Part shown: piece after piece, positions 44,690 through 52,805 of the stretch | How the letters are laid out: every line of letters starts with the position of its first letter | Numbering within the stretch: the stretch's first letter is position 1 | From: Balneolaceae bacterium | GTDB taxonomy: Bacteria; Bacteroidota; Rhodothermia; Balneolales; Balneolaceae | DNA: 64,000 nt | Direction: 5' to 3' | Assembly: GCA_017643365.1 (NCBI GenBank) | Contig: JAEPNO010000009.1 | Coordinates: 62,001 to 126,000, forward strand | Translations under genes and position numbers: made by a program | Notes under the pieces: model-generated | What the model was told of the DNA's origin: nothing | Database searches by the model: none | Seen by the model: only the letters and a program-made list of their open reading frames with translations

Positions 44690-45427
44690 ATGAAATCCCC
44701 AAGCGGACAACCATCCATAGAGCTTTTTGATATCACGATTATGGAGCCGGTGGTTACCCTCACCGATTTCCTGATCACCGCTGTATGCTTGTTTGCCTAC
44801 CTCAAGCTGCGAAAGAAAAACTTGGCCGGTAAAGTGCATCAGTATATGCGCTGGTATTTTTTGATTATGGCGATTGCTACTTTTTTAGGCGGATTATTGG
44901 GTCACGCTTTTCAGGCTCAAGTTGGGCTCGCATGGAAATTACCCGGTTGGTTGATCAGCATGCTAGCCGTCTCTTCGATTGAACGGGCTACCATTATGTA
45001 CGCATTTCCATTGCTAAAACGCAGATTTGCCCGTTTTTTAGAAATTGCGAACGTAGTAGAATTGCTCGTTTTTGCCGTTATCACTTTTAGCACGCTTAAC
45101 TTCTTCTACATTCAAGTCCACTCGGCTTATGGCTTAGGCTTAATCGTGTTGCCCATTCACTTTTATATTTTCATGCAGACGCAAAATCCAGGGAGTAAAC
45201 TCATTTGCCGAGCCACCCTTTTTGCCACCTTAGCTGCCTTTTTCTACACCAGCGAAATCGGCATCAGTGTTTGGTTCAATCATCTGGATCTGGCACATAC
45301 AGTAATGGCAATAAGTCTGTATTTCTTTTATAAAGCTACCCTTATTTTGCCTGTCTACGATCAATCCACCGAAACAAATCCTGTTTCATTTAGTAAAGGC
45401 GTTCAATTACTTTTTAAGGGCAATTAA
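44690..45427 (+). CDS. Seven-helix membrane protein, unknown (DUF6962-like)
   Basis: The 245-residue protein has about seven membrane segments (VTLTDFLITAVCLFAYL, WYFLIMAIATFLGGLLGHAF, LPGWLISMLAVSSIERATIM, VELLVFAVITFSTLNFFYI, and others). HGFLGGLLGHAF-like and SIERATI motifs occur in a Bacteroidota family of unknown function that I believe is DUF6962. No cofactor motif is clear, although His residues in helices might bind one. It is followed after 8 bases by two small paralogous cytoplasmic genes. Confidence 0.65.
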   Translation: MKSPSGQPSIELFDITIMEPVVTLTDFLITAVCLFAYLKLRKKNLAGKVHQYMRWYFLIMAIATFLGGLLGHAFQAQVGLAWKLPGWLISMLAVSSIERATIMYAFPLLKRRFARFLEIANVVELLVFAVITFSTLNFFYIQVHSAYGLGLIVLPIHFYIFMQTQNPGSKLICRATLFATLAAFFYTSEIGISVWFNHLDLAHTVMAISLYFFYKATLILPVYDQSTETNPVSFSKGVQLLFKGN

Positions 45428-45434
45428 TTAATCC

Positions 45435-45836
45435 ATGGGCATATTTTCTTCAAAACAGACAAAAGCACCTCATCTTCAATTTCCGGAAATATTACACTGG
45501 CAGGAAGGCGATATCATCAAAGCGAGAAATGTTGGCGCGAAAAACATTATTTCTAAGTTAAATGCCATCGAGACGGGGAAATTCACTAAGAAATACGTTT
45601 ACAAAGGGATTACAAGAGATGGATCTATAATCGTGGAAGATCAAGAAGATGAAATTGCTCATAAGGTAGATTTAAAAAAATTCCTTAAAAAAGCTGAGAA
45701 TCTTAGTCTAACCAACCGAAATATTTACTCTGATCTTGATACATCAAGCGAGTACATGGCATTAATTTCAGAATTCCAAAAGGCATACCTGGAGTTATCA
45801 AGCAACGAAGAAGACACAAAACTTCTAGAAGAATGA
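45435..45836 (+). CDS. Small hypothetical protein, paralog of the next gene
   Basis: I do not recognise the 133-residue product. It shares FPEILHWQEGDIIKARN with the next protein (YPEILHWKEGDRINCWN) and a C-terminal helix (SSEYMALISEFQKAYLELS versus SKEYMELMDNFQQAFNELQ), so the two are diverged tandem duplicates. The WxEGDxI segment suggests an SH3-like or KOW-like small beta barrel. No signal or membrane segment is seen. Its stop overlaps the next start (ATGA). Confidence 0.65.
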   Translation: MGIFSSKQTKAPHLQFPEILHWQEGDIIKARNVGAKNIISKLNAIETGKFTKKYVYKGITRDGSIIVEDQEDEIAHKVDLKKFLKKAENLSLTNRNIYSDLDTSSEYMALISEFQKAYLELSSNEEDTKLLEE

Positions 45837-46270
45837 AATTTTTCGGAAACAAAAAGAGGGGCGTACCACCACACACCTGGTACCCTGAAATTCTGCACTG
45901 GAAAGAAGGTGATCGCATTAATTGCTGGAATATTGCTCAGGCGTTATCCGGTGAAAAATTCGACTGGGGTACTTTTAAAAAATATGCGGGTTCGAATGCC
46001 GGCGCCGGCCAATACGTTTTTTCTTTTCGTTCGGTTGATGAGCAGGGAATAATCTACTTAGAGGATGAGAATGGCGAATTAGTTTCTTTTCATTTTTACC
46101 GTTTTTCTAAATACGCACGGAATGAGACGCTGAAATCAAGAAAACTGGAACAGCGTGTGCTTGAATCAAAAGAATACATGGAGTTGATGGATAATTTCCA
46201 GCAAGCTTTTAACGAACTTCAGGCTGCAGATAATCATCCAAAACGATTAGGCGAAAAAAGTTCGGATTAA
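45833..46270 (+). CDS. Small hypothetical protein, paralog of the previous gene
   Basis: The 145-residue product is homologous to the preceding gene (see the shared EILHW-x-EGD and EYM-x-L motifs) but has an insert around SGEKFDWGTFKKYAGSNAGA. The start overlaps the previous stop as ATGA, so the pair is translationally coupled. Cytoplasmic; function unknown. Confidence 0.65.
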   Translation: MKFFGNKKRGVPPHTWYPEILHWKEGDRINCWNIAQALSGEKFDWGTFKKYAGSNAGAGQYVFSFRSVDEQGIIYLEDENGELVSFHFYRFSKYARNETLKSRKLEQRVLESKEYMELMDNFQQAFNELQAADNHPKRLGEKSSD

Positions 46271-46417
46271 CTTCAAGCGATGCTCTTTTACGGATTGAAT
46301 GGTTTAAGTCTTTCGCCTGGAAAACCTTCGTTCGGTAAAAAATCATCAATCTCTCATTTTTTCATTGTTTAGCTTAGATGGATTCTTTTCTTTCGATGAA
46401 ACCAAGTCCATGCTGCC

Positions 46418-47794
46418 ATGAAAAAAATACTCGCCCTCCTACTAATCCCGATAGCTGTTGCACTCGCTTTTATTGTGATGCTTAACGATCGACAGAACTA
46501 TGTTGATGAATCGAAAGTCAGCTATGCTTTCACAAATGTTCATGTGATTCCCATGACAGAAGACGGGCTGATCAAAGAAAATCAAACCGTCATAATTACC
46601 GAAGGCCGGATTTCGGAAATTGTTGATGCCAATAAAATTAAGTTCGGCCCAAATACTCCTGTTATCGATGGCACCGGCAAATACCTAATCCCGGGGCTCG
46701 CCGAAATGCATGGACACGTGCCACCCACTCATCCACCGGCAAATTTTCCCGCATATTTTAATGAGGATTACGTGGAATCAACCTTGTTTTTGTATGTATC
46801 TGCGGGGATAACCACTGTTCGGGGCATGTTGGGCTACGATCATCAGCTTGAGCTGAAAGAAAAGGTGGCAAGCGGCGAATATATCGGTCCCAATTTATAT
46901 CTGGCAGGACCTAGTTTTAATGGAAACTCAGTGAGCTCGCTTGATCAAGCCAGAGAGAAAGTCCGCCAGCAAGTGGACGAAGGCTGGGATTTATTAAAGA
47001 TTCATCCGGGCTTAACTTTAGAAGAATACAATGCCATGGCGGATGAAGCCAACAAGCTGGGTATTCGATTTGGTGGACATGTTCCACAAGCGGTGGGCAT
47101 AAATAGAGCTATCGAAGCCGGGCAAGAAACAATGGATCACATTGATGGGTATGTTTCGTACTTGCAAGCTTTTGAAGGTGTCGAACTCGAATCGAAAATG
47201 GATGAAATCATCCAAAAAACGAAGGAATATGGCGTGTGGATTGTGCCAACTCAAGCTCTTTGGGAAACCATCATTGGTGCCGCGGATTATGAAACCATGC
47301 AAAACTACGACGAGCTGAAATACATCCCGCAAGCCGTTCGTGATAACTATAACGGATTTGTAGCCAATAACATCGAAGGAAACCCAAATTTGAATTATGA
47401 GGAAGCCGAAGAGCACGCAGTATTACGTCAGCGATTGCTTGGGGCGATGAGCGATGCCGGAGTTAGAATCTTGATGGGAACCGATGCCCCGCAACTGTTT
47501 AGCGTGCCCGGGTTTTCAATCCATAGAGAATTGCCATTTATGAAGGCAGCAGGGATGAGCAACTACGAAATCCTCCACTCCGGAACCAAGGCCGTGGGAG
47601 ACTATTTCGCTAACGAAGATGATTTCGGGACCATTGAAGTAGGAAAACGAGCCGACCTTATCTTGATGGACTCCAATCCACTGGAAAGTTTAGATGCTAT
47701 TCGAAATCACTCTGGTGTAATGGTGAGTGGTGAGTGGTTATCGCGGAAAATGATTGATGAAAAGCTAGCCGAAATCGAGGCTATGTATAATTAG
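46418..47794 (+). CDS. Exported amidohydrolase-family protein
   Basis: The 458-residue protein has an N-terminal membrane anchor or signal (ILALLLIPIAVALAFIVML). The amidohydrolase superfamily features are GKYLIPGLAEMHGHVPP with the metal-binding His-x-His, ILMGTDAPQLF with the Asp ligand near the end of the barrel, and the C-terminal GTIEVGKRADLILMDSNPLE typical of the imidazolonepropionase/prolidase-like group. The substrate is unknown (a peptide or imidazolone-like compound is plausible). Confidence 0.9.
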   Translation: MKKILALLLIPIAVALAFIVMLNDRQNYVDESKVSYAFTNVHVIPMTEDGLIKENQTVIITEGRISEIVDANKIKFGPNTPVIDGTGKYLIPGLAEMHGHVPPTHPPANFPAYFNEDYVESTLFLYVSAGITTVRGMLGYDHQLELKEKVASGEYIGPNLYLAGPSFNGNSVSSLDQAREKVRQQVDEGWDLLKIHPGLTLEEYNAMADEANKLGIRFGGHVPQAVGINRAIEAGQETMDHIDGYVSYLQAFEGVELESKMDEIIQKTKEYGVWIVPTQALWETIIGAADYETMQNYDELKYIPQAVRDNYNGFVANNIEGNPNLNYEEAEEHAVLRQRLLGAMSDAGVRILMGTDAPQLFSVPGFSIHRELPFMKAAGMSNYEILHSGTKAVGDYFANEDDFGTIEVGKRADLILMDSNPLESLDAIRNHSGVMVSGEWLSRKMIDEKLAEIEAMYN

Positions 47795-47861
47795 CTTTCA
47801 TCCCACACTTTTTTTTCTAACTTAATTTCGAAATGTGATACTAAATCGGGGGAATAAATAG

Positions 47862-49580
47862 ATGGAAATCATCAAAAGCAGAAAAGAATATGATGCCGTA
47901 ATTGTGGGATCAGGCGCCGGTGGTGGGATGTCGGCGAAGATACTGGCCGAGCAAGGGCTGAACGTCGCTATTATTGAGGCAGGTCCATTTTTTGATCCTG
48001 CACAGGATCAATATCGAACGCAATTGCGACCACCATGGGAATCGCCACGCCGTGGTTATGGCTCTACCCGCGCTTTTGGTGATTACGATGCCGCTTACGG
48101 CGGTTGGGATATCGATGGCGAGCCGTACACCCAAGCCGATGGCACAAATTTCGGTTGGTTTAGATCCAGAATGTTGGGCGGACGAACCAATCACTGGGGT
48201 AGAATTTCATTGCGATTTGGTCCGCTCGATTTTAAAAGAAAAGACTGGGACGGCCTCGGTGACAACTGGCCCATCAGCTACGACGATGTGAAACCCTATT
48301 ACGATCGAGTTGATAAAATGATCGGCGTATTTGGTAGCAAGGAAGGGATTTTTAATGAGCCGGATGGTTTTTTCCTGCCACCACCAAAACCAAGATTGCA
48401 TGAACTGTATTATATCAAAGGCGCAAGAAAAGCGGGGATTCCGGTCATTCCCTCACGCCTTTCTATTCTAACCAAACGGCTGAATAACGACCGCGGCGTT
48501 TGTTTCTACTGCAATCAATGTAATCGCGCTTGCCAGATTTATGCCGATTTCAGCGCAGGAACCTGTTTGATTTTTCCGGCTCAAAAGTCCACCGGTCGGG
48601 TTGACCTTTATGTTAACTCGATGGCCAAAGAAGTGGTGACCGATGGCGACGGAAAAGCAACCGGCGTTTCTTACATCAATAAAGAAAATGGCAGCGAACA
48701 AGAAATTAAAGGAAAAGTGATCGTACTCGGTGCTTCGGCATGTTCAACCGCTCGCATCCTGCTAAACTCTAAAAGTTCGGTTCATCCCGATGGATTAGGC
48801 AATAGCTCCGGCATGATCGGGAGATATTTACACGATTCGACGGGTACAGGCGCTGCCGCACTGGTTCCGGAACTCATGGATCGAACCATGTATAACGAAG
48901 ATGGCGTGGGCGGGCTTCACGTGTACACGCCATGGTGGCTGAACGAAGCCAAGCTCGATTTTCCGCGCGGATATCACTTAGAAATTTGGGGCGGAATGGG
49001 AATGCCATCATATGGAATCGGTTTCGACACGACCAATTTAAACTCGCATTTCAATGATACAGTAGGCGGTTACGGCGATAAACTCAGAAAAGATGTGAAA
49101 CGATTTTTCGGTTCGGTGATGGGCATCGCAATGAGAGGCGAAAGTGTGCCTCAATACAACAACTATTGCGAACTCGACCCCGAGGTTAAAGATCAGTGGG
49201 GCATTCCGGTTCTGAAATTCAATTATCAGTGGACCGATTACGAGCGACTCCAGGCAAAGCATGCTCATGATACCATCGAGAATATTTTTGATGCGATGGG
49301 GGCTATCAAGCTCGGAAATAAGCCGGGCGCCGATTCGGATTATGGTTTGATGAATCCCGGTGTGATCATTCACGAAGTGGGTACCACGCGTATGGGCGAT
49401 GATCCGGCCACTTCGGTCACTAATAAATACAATCAACTGCACGATGCCGAGAATGTGTTTGTGGTTGATGCGGGTGTGTTCGTATCGCAAGCGGATAAGA
49501 ACCCGACCTGGACCATCCTGGCACTTTCGATGCGGGCCAGTGAGTACATCGTAGATCAACTTAAAAAGCAAAATATTTGA
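47862..49580 (+). CDS. GMC-family FAD oxidoreductase, dehydrogenase catalytic subunit
   Basis: The 572-residue protein has the FAD-binding VIVGSGAGGGMSAKILAEQG (about 13-32) with Glu of IIEAGPFF, and the C-terminal TTRMGDDPATSVTNKY and FVVDAGVFVSQADKNPTWTI. It has a cysteine cluster at C214-x2-C217-x2-C220-x3-C224 (CFYCNQCNRACQIY). Similar cysteines in glucose/sorbitol/gluconate dehydrogenase catalytic subunits hold a small Fe-S cluster that passes electrons onward; I infer this here. The partner subunit-3 gene follows. No cytochrome c subunit is in the neighbourhood. Confidence 0.9.
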   Translation: MEIIKSRKEYDAVIVGSGAGGGMSAKILAEQGLNVAIIEAGPFFDPAQDQYRTQLRPPWESPRRGYGSTRAFGDYDAAYGGWDIDGEPYTQADGTNFGWFRSRMLGGRTNHWGRISLRFGPLDFKRKDWDGLGDNWPISYDDVKPYYDRVDKMIGVFGSKEGIFNEPDGFFLPPPKPRLHELYYIKGARKAGIPVIPSRLSILTKRLNNDRGVCFYCNQCNRACQIYADFSAGTCLIFPAQKSTGRVDLYVNSMAKEVVTDGDGKATGVSYINKENGSEQEIKGKVIVLGASACSTARILLNSKSSVHPDGLGNSSGMIGRYLHDSTGTGAAALVPELMDRTMYNEDGVGGLHVYTPWWLNEAKLDFPRGYHLEIWGGMGMPSYGIGFDTTNLNSHFNDTVGGYGDKLRKDVKRFFGSVMGIAMRGESVPQYNNYCELDPEVKDQWGIPVLKFNYQWTDYERLQAKHAHDTIENIFDAMGAIKLGNKPGADSDYGLMNPGVIIHEVGTTRMGDDPATSVTNKYNQLHDAENVFVVDAGVFVSQADKNPTWTILALSMRASEYIVDQLKKQNI

Positions 49581-49582
49581 TT

Positions 49583-50290
49583 ATGGACAGAAGAGAATCC
49601 CTTAAAACCATGTTGATCGGAGCCTTAGGAACAGGCGCAGTGCTTACCGGATGTGTGCCACGTAAAGAAGATCGTGAAAAGTTACAGGACGTCTACGATT
49701 TCAGTTCTTATGGACGAACCATAGAAGAAAAACAACGCGACGCAGACTTATTTGGAGAAAATTTCTTAACCGATCACGAATTAGAAACCGTTGCGGTGAT
49801 GTGTGATTTGATTTTGCCGGCGACCAAAACTGCGGGCTCAGCCTCGGATGCGCATGTGCCTGCCTTCATCGATTTTATGGTGAAAGATGCTCCAAGTTGG
49901 CAAGATAGATTCCGCAATGGAATTATTTGGATGGATGGCTACTCTAAACAAAAGTTTGGCTACGATTTCGTGTTGCTTACAAAAGAACAACAGATTGAGA
50001 TATTTGACGAGATCGCCTATCCGGATAATGCAACCGAAGAGAATCAACCCGGTGTAGATTTCTTCCGAGATATCAGAAATTTAACTCTCACCGGCTATTA
50101 CACCACACAAATGGGTTTCGATGATTTGGGATATGTGGGTAATCGTCCGAATATTTGGGATGGCGTGCCGGATGAGGTGCTCAAAGAACACGGCTTAGCA
50201 TACGAACCGGAGTGGCTGGCGAAATGCGTGGATCAATCGAAGCGAGAAGTTACGGCTGAATGGGATGAAGATGGGAATTTGATTAGTTGA
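49583..50290 (+). CDS. Gluconate 2-dehydrogenase subunit 3-family protein
   Basis: From ATG at 49583 the product is 235 residues. It starts DRRESLKTMLIGALGTGAVLTGC, a Tat-type twin-arginine leader that also fits a lipobox (LTGC). ELETVAVMCDLILPATKTAGSASDAHVPAF and FIDFMVKDAP match the subunit-3 (gamma) family that chaperones and exports the GMC catalytic subunit. It follows the GMC gene by two bases, so they form a unit. The upstream TTG at 49577 would add two residues only. A 7-base tandem repeat follows the stop. Confidence 0.88.
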   Translation: MDRRESLKTMLIGALGTGAVLTGCVPRKEDREKLQDVYDFSSYGRTIEEKQRDADLFGENFLTDHELETVAVMCDLILPATKTAGSASDAHVPAFIDFMVKDAPSWQDRFRNGIIWMDGYSKQKFGYDFVLLTKEQQIEIFDEIAYPDNATEENQPGVDFFRDIRNLTLTGYYTTQMGFDDLGYVGNRPNIWDGVPDEVLKEHGLAYEPEWLAKCVDQSKREVTAEWDEDGNLIS

Positions 50291-50296
50291 TGTGTT

Positions 50297-50338
50297 CGGG
50301 TTTCGGGTTTCGGGTTTCGGGTTTCGGGTTTCGGGTTT
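50297..50338. repeat. Tandem repeat, six perfect copies of cgggttt
   Basis: Six uninterrupted 7-base units starting 7 bases after the stop codon of the subunit-3 gene. Number of copies (six) and start (cggg) parallel the 8-base array at 22531-22578. Low-complexity, with no coding value. Confidence 0.95.
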
Positions 50339-50890
50339 CAGGTAGTGAATTTGCCAACCATTCACGAGCGGAGCGAAGTGATCTCGGGAATTCAATAACC
50401 AATATTCAACAAGGAATAGGCAATTTTCAAGTGAGGGAGGGGACATTCAAGATTCATCTCGCTATTTCCGCCAACAATTCTACAGCCCTTTTTGAATCCA
50501 TTCACGATCCCGCTGGTTCCTGAGCATGTCGAAGGAGGCGGAAGAAGTGATCTCGGGAATTCAATAAACAATCTAATATGCATTGAGGCTGTTCGATTTT
50601 TTCAAACCCCTTCTGTCTTCCCCTTTCAAAAGGGGAAGGACGCCTTAGATTACTCAGTGCGATATCAACTGGCGCTCTTTCTGATTTAAATGAAGGATTT
50701 TTTTAATCAGACTCTGATGTCGACAAAATAAAGTCATTCAGATCAGCCGGCTGGCGGAGAAGGATCTAGACGAATGTATGACTATAAATACGCTTCTTTC
50801 GCTGATTGGTAGTTGTAGCATGTAGTAAATTATGAACCACTTATCCGTTCAGTTCCATCGCTTTCGCTCTGGATGACCTATTTTATTAGT
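50339..50890. other. Non-coding stretch rich in dispersed repeats
   Basis: No gene is supported. The region contains gaagtgatctcgggaattca twice (about 50374 and 50545), the dispersed ggttcctgagcatgtcgaag at 50515-50534, the perfect palindrome at 50617-50638 (cttccccttt and its complement) and a TCCGCC-type REP palindrome at 50743-50760. It leads into the candidate recombination site at 50891. Confidence 0.7.
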
Positions 50891-51050
50891 ATCTCCAGTT
50901 TCTAAATACCATCTCGCCAATTTATTTGAACTTACCAAGTGAATACTTTTCATTCCTCAAGCAATATTATTTCAGTTGATTAGGTGCATCATTGGGTTGA
51001 ATCATATACATTTATGATCAATGAAATAGTTCATAAATAATATGTTAGCA
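50891..51050 (+). repeat. Candidate attC-like site 1 (left core degraded)
   Basis: The right end is GTTAGCA (51044-51050), the form of an integron cassette boundary (G^TTRRRY-like). The site aligns base-for-base with site 2 at an offset of 920, including cattcctcaagcaatat, ttcagttgattaggtgcat and atcatatacatttatgat. Its left end lacks the expected AAC core, so the preceding unit may be truncated. Confidence 0.55.
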
Positions 51051-51064
51051 TGCTTGCTCGATAG

Positions 51065-51790
51065 ATGAAAAGAATAACTGCAATATTGTTTCTCACATGT
51101 ATTCTAATTAGTTGTTCTTATGTGTGGGAGGTGCCATTCTCAAATAATTACAACCAATCAATAAAGGTAATTTGGCATCAAGCTGAAGGATATGGACAAC
51201 ATCCAATTGAAAGTGATGTAATTAGGCCCGGTCATACTAAAGAAATTAAAACTTCAGTTTGGAGGACACATACACGATCCAATTTTCAATTTCAGATGTT
51301 TCATGTAGTTAATGAAGAGAATGACACATTAGAGACTGTTTTTTTAAATAGTGGGCTGATAGCATGGTTAGGATATAATGTAGAATTACCTCTAAAAAAC
51401 ATCTCTAGTGAGCCACATAAGAGGTATGATAGTTTTTTGAAATATTGCAATAAAGACTCACTCAGTATTAATGTAGTAGAGTTATTCGTTGATTTTACAA
51501 ATGAGGAGTATGACAAAGTATTGAAACGATCCGATCTTTTATTGAATGAATACAGAGCTCCAACAAATGAAGTAAAAGAGGAATTTAAAAATTTAGCTGA
51601 AGATATAGACTCTGCAAATATTCAAGCCGTTATGCTTCTTCAAGTTCTGGCTTCAGAAAAACAAGGTTCTAAAAGCATTGCTAAAAGTGTGACTAATTTG
51701 AAACGTGTTTATCCAGAGGTATTTGAACACTATAGTAATTGGAATCCGTTCAATAAAATCTTCGAATCCGTTGCTATTGCAGATTCTTAG
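51065..51790 (+). CDS. Hypothetical lipoprotein, cassette gene 1
   Basis: I do not recognise the 241-residue product. It has a lipoprotein signal (ILFLTCILISC, Cys17) and an N-terminal part with beta character (VPFSNNYNQSIKVIWHQAEG, then SNFQFQMFHVVNEENDTLE). The C-terminal half is helical and charged. A+T content is visibly higher than in flanking housekeeping genes. It starts 15 bases after the GTTAGCA of site 1 and ends 12 bases before the complementary left end of site 2, the tight packing expected of a cassette. Confidence 0.65.
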   Translation: MKRITAILFLTCILISCSYVWEVPFSNNYNQSIKVIWHQAEGYGQHPIESDVIRPGHTKEIKTSVWRTHTRSNFQFQMFHVVNEENDTLETVFLNSGLIAWLGYNVELPLKNISSEPHKRYDSFLKYCNKDSLSINVVELFVDFTNEEYDKVLKRSDLLLNEYRAPTNEVKEEFKNLAEDIDSANIQAVMLLQVLASEKQGSKSIAKSVTNLKRVYPEVFEHYSNWNPFNKIFESVAIADS

Positions 51791-51802
51791 TAAACTAACT
51801 TC

Positions 51803-51970
51803 GCATGCTAACAAGCAGTTTCCAAATCCAATCCAGCCGATTTATTTGAATGTTCATTGTGAGTTTTATTCATTCCTCAAGCAATATCATTTCAGTTGAT
51901 TAGGTGCATTATTGGGATGAATCATATACATTTATGATCGATGAAATAGTTCATAATTAATATGTTAGCA
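51803..51970 (+). repeat. Candidate attC-like site 2
   Basis: 168 bases bounded by gcatgctaac and gttagca, which are complementary at their cores. The left end continues aagcagtttcca, almost the same as site 3 (aagcgtttcca). Interior pairing is modest, with an ATCATA/TATGAT hairpin near 51922. The ungapped similarity to site 1 covers 160 bases. Confidence 0.6.
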
Positions 51971-51988
51971 GTACAGAAAATCTAAAAT

Positions 51989-52642
51989 ATGACTGAATTC
52001 ACTATAATTCTTGTCGCAATTTGGGCCTATCCAATTCTTGGGTTTCTACTTTTCCAATTTACTAAACCTAATGAGGTTATCAGAAATAGAATTATAGGCA
52101 CAATAACTGTAATCTCCTTCACTGCAATCATTGGTTATTTAGTTAATGTCTCTACAACATCAACAGAATTAGACTGGCTATTCTTTACAATTCCATATCT
52201 ACTAATTTCAATTTTACTTTGGAGGGCATTTTATCATAATACAAAAGCAATCAAATCTTTGGCAGTATTCGGAATGGCTTTAATTTTTGGCTTAGGGTAT
52301 TTCTCAGGTTCTTTAGGAATTTTAGGTATTGGGCTGGGGATTGGAGATTATCAAACAGATGCAGAAACTTGGTATGACACTGGGTTTATTTACAAAGAAA
52401 CTTCTCTTGGAAATGCCCTTGCAGATTATCGTGGGAAAAGAGTTGAAATAAGTAAAACCATTCCTTGGTTACCCATAATTGAATGGGAAGTAAAAACGAA
52501 AGAATATTTTGGAAGAGCCGTTTATAAAAATAGACTTGAAGTTGAATTCGATAGCGACAAAAAAGAATTTTATTTAAGTACAATTGACCAATTCAAAGAT
52601 TCTACTAAGTTTTGGGCAGACACTTTAAAAATAGAACATTAA
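51989..52642 (+). CDS. Hypothetical four-helix membrane protein, cassette gene 2
   Basis: I do not recognise the 217-residue product. The first 120 residues hold four membrane segments (IILVAIWAYPILGFLLFQF, IIGTITVISFTAIIGYLV, LFFTIPYLLISILLWRAFY, VFGMALIFGLGYFSGSLGIL). The remaining 95 residues are soluble and include WYDTGFIYKETSLGNALADY. It starts 19 bases after the GTTAGCA of site 2 and ends 14 bases before gtactgctaa of site 3. Confidence 0.62.
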   Translation: MTEFTIILVAIWAYPILGFLLFQFTKPNEVIRNRIIGTITVISFTAIIGYLVNVSTTSTELDWLFFTIPYLLISILLWRAFYHNTKAIKSLAVFGMALIFGLGYFSGSLGILGIGLGIGDYQTDAETWYDTGFIYKETSLGNALADYRGKRVEISKTIPWLPIIEWEVKTKEYFGRAVYKNRLEVEFDSDKKEFYLSTIDQFKDSTKFWADTLKIEH

Positions 52643-52656
52643 CTAAATCCATATCC

Positions 52657-52801
52657 GTACTGCTAAGAAGCGTTTCCACATGGGGATCTTCGACAAGCGG
52701 ACGCGAGTAGGGTTCTCACTTCGGCTTGTAGCCAAGAAAAATATTCAGTTACTTCAACAAAAACCGAGAACCTGCGCCGCTGAAACGCAGGGTCGTTATA
52801 C
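52657..52801 (+). repeat. Candidate attC-like site 3, nested imperfect palindrome
   Basis: A 145-base site with three nested pairs of arms: gcgtttc (52670-52676) with gaaacgc (52782-52788), agcgg (52696-52700) with ccgct (52777-52781), and ggttctc (52711-52717) with gagaacc (52766-52772). The left core tgctaag has G where AAC would have C. The right core is gttatac (52795-52801), five bases from the next start codon. This is the best-folded of the three sites and looks most like a canonical attC. Confidence 0.65.
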
Positions 52802-52805
52802 ACTT

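Noticed and set aside
49038-49571. Long reverse-strand frame (177 codons) inside the GMC oxidoreductase gene
   Set aside because: The GMC protein is fully conserved through this region, so the opposite frame is a by-product.
50297-50338. Telomere-like or CRISPR-like array
   Set aside because: The units are contiguous 7-base repeats without spacers, on a bacterial chromosome after a stop codon; a simple tandem repeat explains them.
52680-52805. Upstream extension of cassette gene 3
   Set aside because: The in-frame stretch lies within a strongly palindromic non-coding site; the ATG at 52806 next to gttatac is a better start.
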